Source: Vibrio sp. 10N.286.49.B1 (GTDB lineage: Bacteria > Pseudomonadota > Gammaproteobacteria > Enterobacterales > Vibrionaceae). From it: a stretch of DNA of 64,000 bases. This document shows positions 37,524 to 44,107 of the stretch, one piece after another (within the stretch, counting starts at the first letter, position 1; the number at the start of each line of letters is the position of its first letter). The notes beneath the pieces were generated by a model that saw nothing but the letters and a program-made list of their open reading frames with translations, was not told the DNA's origin and searched no databases. The DNA lies in NCBI RefSeq assembly GCF_002873335.1, contig NZ_MCUW01000010.1, positions 121,414-185,413 on the forward strand, read 5' to 3'. The position numbers were made by a program, and so were the translations under genes.

Positions 37524-37631
37524 ATAGGCCTTGGTGTTGAATGCCAATGGCCGACATCATGGGAGGTCGACCTATTTGGTGCTCTCGTCTTCTAAAAGTA
37601 CGACACGAAACGATCGGCATGTCGAAACAAT

Positions 37632-38036
37632 TTAAGGTTCATCATCATGCATTTCTGTTCTAGCAAGTGGTTCGTCGAGTGAATCATCCGCTTGGTAGTC
37701 GTCGTCATTCTGAGACTCGCTTTCCGTCGCGGATAGTTTTTTCCCATTTAATGTGTGAAACCTTCGTCTATCGCGGGCAAGATGAGTGTATTTTATCCAA
37801 GCTTTTTCGAGTTTAGTCTCGGCTTTTTTTTCGTCACAAGTGACAAGCAAAAAATGACGCTCAAGGTCAGTTTCAGGAGCAATATCACCGCATTCTAATT
37901 GATTCATAGTGTCGCCATAACGAATCAAAATCTCCTCTTCTGCTAATGTAAAGTCGCCAGATTTTGCAAACCCGCGTCGAAACTTTTTATTGTCGTAAAA
38001 TGGCCTCTTGCCAAGACGAAAATCCATATCAGACAT
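37632..38036 (-). CDS. maoP: MaoP (DUF413, YifE) macrodomain protein
   Basis: The 134-residue protein matches the small YifE/MaoP family, which in E. coli helps maintain the Ori macrodomain through the maoS site. Recognised stretches are RPFYDNKKFRRGFAKSGDFT, ERHFLLV and WIKYTHLARDRRRFHTLNG. The C-terminal acidic tail is longer than in E. coli. A perfect palindrome lies just upstream. Confidence 0.88.
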   Translation of the reverse strand: MSDMDFRLGKRPFYDNKKFRRGFAKSGDFTLAEEEILIRYGDTMNQLECGDIAPETDLERHFLLVTCDEKKAETKLEKAWIKYTHLARDRRRFHTLNGKKLSATESESQNDDDYQADDSLDEPLARTEMHDDEP

Positions 38037-38099
38037 AATAACCTCGTGTAATCATGTTAAGCATTTGACACTGCCCTAGTATAGAAAGCGCCGAAGAAT

Positions 38100-38126
38100 T
38101 TGCAGGTTTTTTAACCTGCAATTTTT
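38100..38126. other. Palindrome with T-run upstream of maoP
   Basis: TTGCAGGTT (38100-38108) and AACCTGCAA (38113-38121) form a 9-bp stem with a T4 loop. On the + strand a T-run follows, so it could terminate a short RNA. It also lies about where the -35 region of the maoP promoter would be (a TATACT-like -10 reads on the minus strand near 38080), so it may instead be an operator. Confidence 0.5.
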
Positions 38127-38349
38127 GCCTCAATACAATGAGCAATCCATAACACATTGGCGAGCCATTACTTTTCATTTTTCTCTTTAAAAAAATATGA
38201 CATAACGATGAATTTTTAGATTACGTCGGAGGGCAGATACACTTCCGAAAATGGCGAGTTTTATGAGTGATGTGCGTTACACTTGTGGTATTCACAACCA
38301 AGGGATGTTCAACATGTCCATTGGTATATCGATTGAAAGGAGCCAAGCA

Positions 38350-39717
38350 ATGGAAGCGAAAATTCGAGAGCAATATCGCGCCGCTCGACTCTCTAGGGAT
38401 CGCCGGTTTGATGGTCAGTTTTTTGTGGCAGTGAAAACCACTGGGATATTTTGTCGCCCGATTTGCCCTGCTAACCCACCTAAAGAAGAGAATGTAGACT
38501 ATTTTTCTAACGCAGCGATGGCATTGCAGGCCGGCTATCGCCCTTGTCTACGTTGTAGGCCAGATAGTGCGCCGAGTTCTTGGGCATGGCAAGGTATCGA
38601 GACCACCTTTAAGCGTGCTTTAGAGCTTATTGAGCAAGGTGCGTTACAACATAATGGGGTTGAACACTTGGCCGCAAGGTTGGGGATCAGTAGCCGTTAT
38701 CTTAGGCAGGTTTTTGAACAGCATCTTGGAATGCCGCCTAAGAAATATGCGCAATATCAGCAATTGATGTTTGCAAAACAACTACTACATAGCAGCTCAA
38801 TGAGTGTGACAGATATTGGGTTTGCTTGTGGCTTCAATAGTACGCGTCGTTTTAATGATGCTTTTCAAAAATTATTGAAGCTAAACCCGTCTGATTTAAG
38901 GCGGACGCGCACTTTGAATAGCCGGCACAATCAGCTATCGCTTGCCTACCGAGGTGCCTATGATTGGCAAGGTTTATTGGCATTTTATCAACGACGCGCG
39001 ATTAGCGGTGTTGAGTTGGTCACCGACCAAGCTTATGAGCGATACGTGGAACTAAACGGAGCGTTGGGTTGGTTTAAAGTCGTTGCAGATTTTGAAAACA
39101 AACAAACAGTACAAGTAGAGTTTGATATTGAAGATGTCACTCAATTGTATTCAATGGTGAGTAATATTAGGCGAGTCTTTGACCTTAATACTGATCTATC
39201 GGTTATAGAGGCACACTTGCTCAACGCCGACCCGAACCTTGTTAAATACAGTGGTATTCGTATTCCGGGTATTTGGTCAACATGGGAAGCGGGAGTGAGA
39301 GCGGTCATTGGGCAACAAGTATCGGTTAAAGCAGCTATCGGGCAAGTAAATTTGCTAAACCAAACCTTGAGTCGAACCGTTTCAGGACAACTCGTATTTC
39401 CGACCCCCCGTTGCGTAGACGATAGCGATCTCAGCTTTTTGCGAATGCCTCAAAGTCGCAAAGACACATTGTCGCGTCTAGCCGCTTCATTGATTGCAGA
39501 TGATACGCTGGACCCCGACAAATGGTTGACATTGAAAGGTGTCGGGCCATGGACCGTCAATTATGCAAAATTACGTGGTCAGTCACAGCCTGATTTATTG
39601 TTGAAAACAGATTTGGTCGTTAAAAAATACACAGATAATCACCCTTCGTGTGAAGACAGTCGAGTATCACCCTGGGGGAGCTATGCGACCCTACATTGCT
39701 GGAGCCAAGCATCATGA
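38350..39717 (+). CDS. Ada-type regulator fused to AlkA 3-methyladenine glycosylase
   Basis: The protein of about 455 residues combines an N-terminal Ada zinc module, an AraC-type helix-turn-helix and a C-terminal AlkA domain. The Ada cysteines are in GIFCRPICPAN and PCLRCRP; one accepts methyl groups from phosphotriesters. The AlkA part has VRAVIGQQVSVKAA, LKGVGPWTVNYAKLR (helix-hairpin-helix) and the catalytic Asp in LLKTDLVVKKY. It both senses and repairs alkylation. ATG 38350 has AGGAG seven bases upstream and is preferred over ATG 38251. Its stop overlaps the ogt start, so they form an alkylation-repair operon. Confidence 0.93.
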   Translation: MEAKIREQYRAARLSRDRRFDGQFFVAVKTTGIFCRPICPANPPKEENVDYFSNAAMALQAGYRPCLRCRPDSAPSSWAWQGIETTFKRALELIEQGALQHNGVEHLAARLGISSRYLRQVFEQHLGMPPKKYAQYQQLMFAKQLLHSSSMSVTDIGFACGFNSTRRFNDAFQKLLKLNPSDLRRTRTLNSRHNQLSLAYRGAYDWQGLLAFYQRRAISGVELVTDQAYERYVELNGALGWFKVVADFENKQTVQVEFDIEDVTQLYSMVSNIRRVFDLNTDLSVIEAHLLNADPNLVKYSGIRIPGIWSTWEAGVRAVIGQQVSVKAAIGQVNLLNQTLSRTVSGQLVFPTPRCVDDSDLSFLRMPQSRKDTLSRLAASLIADDTLDPDKWLTLKGVGPWTVNYAKLRGQSQPDLLLKTDLVVKKYTDNHPSCEDSRVSPWGSYATLHCWSQAS

Positions 39718-40202
39718 TATTTTATACGATAGTTAATAGCCCTCTAGGTCAAGTTACTATCCAAGCAACGGATCAAGGACTCACTGGCCTTTGGTTTGAG
39801 GAACAGACAACACAACCGAATGAACTCGGAGAAGAACGAGCAACTCACCCTGTATTGCTTTTAACGAAGCAACAATTAGGTGAATATTTTTCCGGAGATA
39901 GAAAAACCTTTGATGTGCCGCTCGCCGCTATAGGTACGCCTTTTCAAAACCAAGTCTGGAAAGCGTTGTGTGACGTACCTTTTGGGCAGGCCATCAGCTA
40001 TCAAGAGTTAGCGGAACGAATCGGAAATCCAAAAGCCGTCAGGGCCGTTGGCTCTGCAAATGGAAAAAATCCCATTTCAGTGATTGTTCCGTGTCATCGT
40101 GTTATAGGGAAAAGCGGTCAGTTAACGGGCTATGCGGGTGGAGTGGAACGCAAGAAAGCCTTGTTAAAACTCGAGAATATGTCGCTAACAACCACGGAAT
40201 GA
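39714..40202 (+). CDS. ogt: Methylated-DNA--protein-cysteine methyltransferase
   Basis: Ogt/AGT transfers O6-methyl from guanine to its own cysteine. Cys127 lies in IVPCHRVIG, the universal active-site motif. GNPKAVRAVGSANGKNP is the DNA-binding arginine-finger region. Length is about 162 residues. ATG 39714 overlaps the preceding stop (ATGA), so translation is coupled to the Ada-AlkA gene. Confidence 0.95.
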   Translation: MIFYTIVNSPLGQVTIQATDQGLTGLWFEEQTTQPNELGEERATHPVLLLTKQQLGEYFSGDRKTFDVPLAAIGTPFQNQVWKALCDVPFGQAISYQELAERIGNPKAVRAVGSANGKNPISVIVPCHRVIGKSGQLTGYAGGVERKKALLKLENMSLTTTE

Positions 40203-40263
40203 TTCATAGATAAAGTGGCGTTTTGTTAAACAATTGTCAGTTTATAAACTAAGGTGTTAGGTG

Positions 40264-40359
40264 ATGGAAATTAATTGGCTAATCTTAGTGATAGGTTGCA
40301 TATTTATTTTTGCAGAACGATATGTTTTAGCATATTGCATTTTGCATTTTGCAAAATGA
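40264..40359 (+). CDS. Possible 31-residue membrane peptide
   Basis: A short frame with a hydrophobic stretch (WLILVIGCIFIF) and an AAGG-like ribosome site about nine bases upstream. It overlaps the LuxO-like boxes of the Qrr promoter, so its existence is doubtful. Confidence 0.25.
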   Translation: MEINWLILVIGCIFIFAERYVLAYCILHFAK

Positions 40360-40373
40360 AATGCAAAATGCAA
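40342..40373. promoter_or_regulatory. LuxO-binding sites upstream of Qrr
   Basis: TTGCATTTTGCAA (40342-40354) fits the TTGCA-N3-TGCAA LuxO box exactly. ATGCAAAATGCAA (40361-40373) differs by one base. They lie about 75-107 bp upstream of the -24 element, a normal enhancer distance for sigma-54. Confidence 0.85.
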
Positions 40374-40446
40374 AGGCTATATGAGCGCAGGTTGTTTTTT
40401 GTCGTGATTAATCGCGGTTTAGAGGCTAATTAGCACGATTTAAAAG

Positions 40447-40463
40447 TTGGCACGCTACATGCA
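40447..40463 (+). promoter_or_regulatory. Sigma-54 promoter of the Qrr RNA
   Basis: TTGGCAC-N5-ATGCA has the GG (40449-40450) and GC (40461-40462) doublets ten bases apart, as required for RpoN. The RNA start falls 12 bases after the GC, at 40474. Confidence 0.93.
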
Positions 40464-40473
40464 TATATAATTG

Positions 40474-40581
40474 TGACCCTTTTTAAGCCGAGGGTCACCT
40501 AGCCAACTGACGTTGTTAGTGAACACCTCTTGTTCACAAATGTATATAGCCAGTCACCTTACTTTGTGGCTGGCTTTTTTT
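40474..40581 (+). ncRNA. qrr: Qrr quorum-regulatory small RNA
   Basis: The RNA begins TGACCC with a first hairpin (GUGACCCUUU / AGGGUCAC type). It then carries the family core CUAGCCAACUGACGUUGUUA followed by GUGAA, which base-pairs with target mRNAs through Hfq. The end is a stem AGCCAGUCAC/GUGGCUGGCU (40548-40574) and a T7 run. Qrr RNAs are made at low cell density under phospho-LuxO and repress the LuxR/HapR master regulator. luxO is not beside it, so this is one of the unlinked Qrr copies; the number (Qrr2-5) cannot be assigned. Confidence 0.96.
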
Positions 40582-40597
40582 CTTTTAGCTTCGTCAC

Positions 40598-42136
40598 TTA
40601 TTCCAACGTTATAGTTTGTTCTTCAGCACATTTATCATAACAACTTGGTTTACGTGGGCAACCAGCACCGCGTGAACAAATGAGTCGTGCCTCGCTATCA
40701 ATGCCTCGCTCTATCCAATTAATGTTGAGTATTTTCGAAATTGTAGTCAGGTCTTTTTTAATACTCTTAGGAATAATCGCACTGCCACCGCTGTTGACAC
40801 ATAAATTCTTCAGTTCATTTGCAATGTCTAATGCGTTACCGCCTTGTGCGTCAATAGCAGGGTTAAGGTCAATGCCTGCGCAAAGGACACGATTGTTACC
40901 TGCGGGGTCGGTCATGTTGACCGACTCACAACAATAAATTCTTGGCTCATCGCCTACGTTGAGAATGGATAACTGAGCAGACGAACCATGACGAGGCTCC
41001 GACAGGCGTCTAAACACAGCCCAGTGTTGACAAGGGTCGTTCACCATTCTCATGTTACCCCACGGAAGCGGAATTCCGTTTCCGCGGTATACCGCTTTTA
41101 GTTTTCCGGGTCCATAAGCATCGAAATAATGCCAATGCGGATAAGGTGACACGACGGTCATGCGACGCATAGCAACCGAAGGAGAAACCCCTGCATGTTT
41201 GTGAGCATCAATTTCATAACCACAACGATCTAAAAGTTGCCGGAAGGGCACTTTAGGGCACAGTAGCGCACCAGCAAAGAAGCTGGACTCAAAATCTCGC
41301 CAAGCTTGTAATATATCCTGTGAATTTAATGCCGATGTCGAGGGGGATCCGCTAGCATCTTCCCAGCTATTATGATGACCCACACTCAGTACGCTCTTTA
41401 AGCCATCTTCACTGTGCAGCACTCGATGGCCGATATAAACCGCAAGATCATATTTTAAGCGAGTGGGATAAGCCTTTAAAATCTCATTGAGATAAATCGT
41501 CCCCGGTGGCTCGAAGAAAGAGGTGACGAGTTGTTTGGCGTTAATACCAAGCTCATCGACGACATCTTTTGGTGTGCGATTGACCCATTGAACACGTAAA
41601 CCAAGATCCCTCGCAATATCGATGAGATCTTCAACGGAAAGATTAAGACGTTTTCGCCCGACTTCTTCCGCTGCACGCTCCAAGTCTGGAAAATGGTTTT
41701 GCAAACTTTCCTGATGTGCTCGGATTAGAAGATGGGCAAATTGACGTCCTGTGATTCCCGTTTGTGACAACATCTCTGGAATCGCAATTTGTAAAATGTC
41801 GTTGGAGAATAGAAAACTAGGTTCGAGTGCCATGCCGCTGATGCCACCTCGGTTGCCTCTGACTGGTGTGATCTCTTCTTGCTCAGGTTCACTATCAAGA
41901 AACCATGCGGGATTTTTCTGAAACACCTCAGCAATGACCTCTAGCATATCAATACTAGGTACACGCTTGCCTCGCTCTATCATTGATAGGTACGAAACCG
42001 ATGGGGCGCACTCCGGGTTGACTCGAATGCAGCGTGTTGACAAATCTTCCATCGTTAAATGGTTACGTTTTCTAAGGTTTCTAATCTTGGTACCCAAAAA
42101 ATGGGACTGTCGAATTAAGCTTTTTGATAACGGCAT
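40598..42136 (-). CDS. XRE-family regulator with ImmA/IrrE-like region (DUF3612-type)
   Basis: The 512-residue protein has an N-terminal Cro/C1 helix-turn-helix (about 8-70: KIRNLRKRNHLTMEDLST with PSVSYLSMIERGKRVPSIDMLEVIAEVF), then a long region with ALLIRAHQESL, a degenerate zinc-peptidase-like helix AVYIGHRVLHSED and a C-terminal cysteine cluster (CSRGAGCPRKPSCYDKC). It recalls the DUF3612/ScfR-like regulators of acyl or carbon metabolism, but the HExxH motif is not intact. Three 14-bp-spaced repeats begin 3 bp upstream of its start and recur upstream of the second paralogue, suggesting it represses or activates itself and both neighbours. Confidence 0.88.
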   Translation of the reverse strand: MPLSKSLIRQSHFLGTKIRNLRKRNHLTMEDLSTRCIRVNPECAPSVSYLSMIERGKRVPSIDMLEVIAEVFQKNPAWFLDSEPEQEEITPVRGNRGGISGMALEPSFLFSNDILQIAIPEMLSQTGITGRQFAHLLIRAHQESLQNHFPDLERAAEEVGRKRLNLSVEDLIDIARDLGLRVQWVNRTPKDVVDELGINAKQLVTSFFEPPGTIYLNEILKAYPTRLKYDLAVYIGHRVLHSEDGLKSVLSVGHHNSWEDASGSPSTSALNSQDILQAWRDFESSFFAGALLCPKVPFRQLLDRCGYEIDAHKHAGVSPSVAMRRMTVVSPYPHWHYFDAYGPGKLKAVYRGNGIPLPWGNMRMVNDPCQHWAVFRRLSEPRHGSSAQLSILNVGDEPRIYCCESVNMTDPAGNNRVLCAGIDLNPAIDAQGGNALDIANELKNLCVNSGGSAIIPKSIKKDLTTISKILNINWIERGIDSEARLICSRGAGCPRKPSCYDKCAEEQTITLE

Positions 42137-42138
42137 TT

Positions 42139-42175
42139 TGTAAAATTCACACTGTAAAATTTTTGTTGTGAAATT
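42139..42175. promoter_or_regulatory. Three 14-bp-spaced repeats, divergent promoter (array 1)
   Basis: TGTAAAATT, TGTAAAATT and TGTGAAATT start at 42139, 42153 and 42167. The exact 14-bp period (about 1.3 turns) marks a cooperative operator. It lies between the XRE gene and the first 190-residue gene. Confidence 0.85.
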
Positions 42176-42293
42176 GTAGCTAAAAAAGCGTTAGTCTACA
42201 TAGTAAGCAAGATCACAAAACGAATATAAATTTAAACATCTGTTTAGTGCATTTGCTCCATTTTGATTTAGCGGCGACAAAAGGACGATAATT

Positions 42294-42866
42294 ATGAACA
42301 TGCTGACATTCGATAAGACAGAATTACACAGAAACCACTCAACGTTTATCGCAGAAGCTGTGTTCGCCGTGGAAATGGTTAAAGCCGATGAGCAGTTAGA
42401 AAAACAAAAAATGGCAAAACAACTGCTTGATACTTTGTTTCCGCTTGAAAGCGGCTCACATGAGGATGTAGTGAGTTACGAGATTGATTATCGACATGTT
42501 CTTGCGTATTTCAAAAACGGTGAACACAGTGGGCTAAAACGCGCCAAGCATTTTATCGCGTTTTTGGGCGATAAATGTTCACCGGAATCAATATTGTTTC
42601 GTGATGAAAGTGGCACTCATGTTGAAGTCATGATCGGTAGTCGCAGAGGTACCGGTTCCTTAGAGCTTGTAGAGATAAATGACGTACAACTTGAAACGTG
42701 CACGACATTCAGTCGAACAGAGCATGCCCATGCCTCTGGAATTCGACATTGGGTGAGTTTGGTTCAAGGTGATGAACAGGGCCGTCCAAGGGCAAGCAGC
42801 GAAGATAAAGAATACACCGCTAAAAATGGCGACGATTATACTCTGAATTTTAGTTTTGCGTACTAA
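42294..42866 (+). CDS. Unknown 190-aa protein, paralogue A
   Basis: This soluble protein has no recognised domain. It is clearly homologous along its whole length to the next gene (shared MNMLTFDKT start, FIAEAVFAVEMVK, VSYEIDYRHV, ILFRDESGTHVEV, GIRHWVSLVQGD and EYTAKNGDDYTL). The conserved His and Asp/Glu residues (HWVSL, DESGTH) could be catalytic or structural. I weakly recall such short proteins being labelled malate-synthase-like in Vibrio, but I see no evidence for that. It is divergent from an XRE regulator and behind a three-repeat operator. Confidence 0.8.
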   Translation: MNMLTFDKTELHRNHSTFIAEAVFAVEMVKADEQLEKQKMAKQLLDTLFPLESGSHEDVVSYEIDYRHVLAYFKNGEHSGLKRAKHFIAFLGDKCSPESILFRDESGTHVEVMIGSRRGTGSLELVEINDVQLETCTTFSRTEHAHASGIRHWVSLVQGDEQGRPRASSEDKEYTAKNGDDYTLNFSFAY

Positions 42867-42942
42867 GGGTACTGACGTACAACACGCAATGTGACAGCCA
42901 ATATTGTACTTTTTGATTGAATACTGCCGATTATCAATAAAT

Positions 42943-42970
42943 GGCCTTCCTGTTTTGGGGAGGCCTTTTT
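42943..42970 (+). terminator. Intrinsic terminator after paralogue A
   Basis: GGCCTTCC (42943-42950) pairs with GGGAGGCC (to 42965), with one G-U pair, and is followed by T5. Confidence 0.85.
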
Positions 42971-43107
42971 GTTGTGGAGGCCGCTAAATGTGGGTGATGT
43001 TAGAGTAGGCTGTCTAATCAACGTCTTGATAGGTTAAAAAATACCGTGTGACTTGTCCGGTTGATATGCATTTTATTTGAATTTTAAGTCATTTTTTGGC
43101 GTGATTT

Positions 43108-43144
43108 TGTAAAATTAACACTGTGAAATTTTTGTTGTGAAATT
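43108..43144 (+). promoter_or_regulatory. Three 14-bp-spaced repeats upstream of paralogue B (array 2)
   Basis: TGTAAAATT, TGTGAAATT and TGTGAAATT start at 43108, 43122 and 43136, the same spacing as array 1. The similarity continues through TAGTCTA and GTAAGCAA downstream, so the promoter was duplicated with the gene. Confidence 0.85.
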
Positions 43145-43258
43145 GTTTTTAAAAAGTGTGTAGTCTAGGTGGTAAGCAAAACGACAACGAACGACAGTAG
43201 ACACCGTTGTTGGAACCTTTGCTTAGTAGGGATGAATTTGCCGTAGAAGGAAGAGACT

Positions 43259-43828
43259 ATGAACATGCTGACATTCGATAAGACAAAACAAAATAACCCT
43301 ATAACATTTATCGCCGAAGCCGTGTTTGCCGTGGAAATGGTCAAATCTGATGAGCAATCAAAAAAACAAGAAAAGGCAAAGCAACTGTTAGACACGTTGT
43401 TCCCATTAGATAACGGGTCGCACGAAGGTGTGGTGAGTTACGAGATAGACTATCGACACGTGCAAGCCTATTTCAAAAATGGTCAGCACAGTGGCCTCAA
43501 ACATGCCAAACATTTTATCGCTTATACCGGTGACAAATGCGCTCCGCAATCCATATTATTTCGTGATGAAAGTGGTACTCATGTTGAAGTTGCGATGGGA
43601 TTTCGTAAGGGGACGGGATACCTTGAGTTGGTGAGTATTGATGACGTACAGCTCGAGACTTGTACTACATTTGGCCATAGTGAGCGCTCATTGACATCGG
43701 GAATTCGACATTGGGTAAGTTTGGTTCAAGGCGATGGAAAGGGTAAGCCGAGAGCATGCAGTGAGGTCAAAGAATATACGGCGAAAAATGGTGATGATTA
43801 TACGTTGAGTTATCAAATCGTATTTTAA
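43259..43828 (+). CDS. Unknown 189-aa protein, paralogue B
   Basis: This tandem copy of the preceding gene is diverged in the N-terminal dozen residues, the middle (AMGFRKGTGYLELVSIDDVQ) and the last five residues, but keeps the HWVSLVQGD and EYTAKNGDDYTL core. It has its own promoter, operator array and terminator, so it is expressed separately. No domain is recognised and no signal peptide or TM helix is present. The duplication unit is about 965 bp. Confidence 0.8.
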   Translation: MNMLTFDKTKQNNPITFIAEAVFAVEMVKSDEQSKKQEKAKQLLDTLFPLDNGSHEGVVSYEIDYRHVQAYFKNGQHSGLKHAKHFIAYTGDKCAPQSILFRDESGTHVEVAMGFRKGTGYLELVSIDDVQLETCTTFGHSERSLTSGIRHWVSLVQGDGKGKPRACSEVKEYTAKNGDDYTLSYQIVF

Positions 43829-43957
43829 TGTGCCACTCGCAGCAAGTTACTTATCCATTGATTGTTGAGTATTTTATTGCGTAATACTAAGAGCGGCGAG
43901 CAATACGTAATTTGTACAGTAATAAATGACTAAACAACCAAGATGGATAGTATATTT

Positions 43958-43984
43958 GCCTCCCTGTTAAAGGGGGGCTTTTTT
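43958..43984 (+). terminator. Intrinsic terminator after paralogue B
   Basis: GCCTCCC (43958-43964) and GGGGGGC (43972-43978) form a 7-bp stem with one G-U pair, followed by T6. Confidence 0.85.
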
Positions 43985-44107
43985 ATTTTCACCAATCAAA
44001 GCTTTTCACATACCCGCAAGTCGACTAATCTTACGGAGCATCAGTTACGTGCCCGTTCCGCAGTGTTCTTGCGCCCTATATACTTAAAACACAATTAGTT
44101 AGCCATT

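Noticed and set aside
40680..40937. 85-residue + strand frame opposite the XRE regulator
   Set aside because: It is the antisense shadow of a clear coding gene and has no ribosome site.
42294..43828. Labelling the two 190-residue proteins as malate synthase
   Set aside because: They are about a third of the normal length and lack recognisable malate-synthase motifs; I kept them as unknown.
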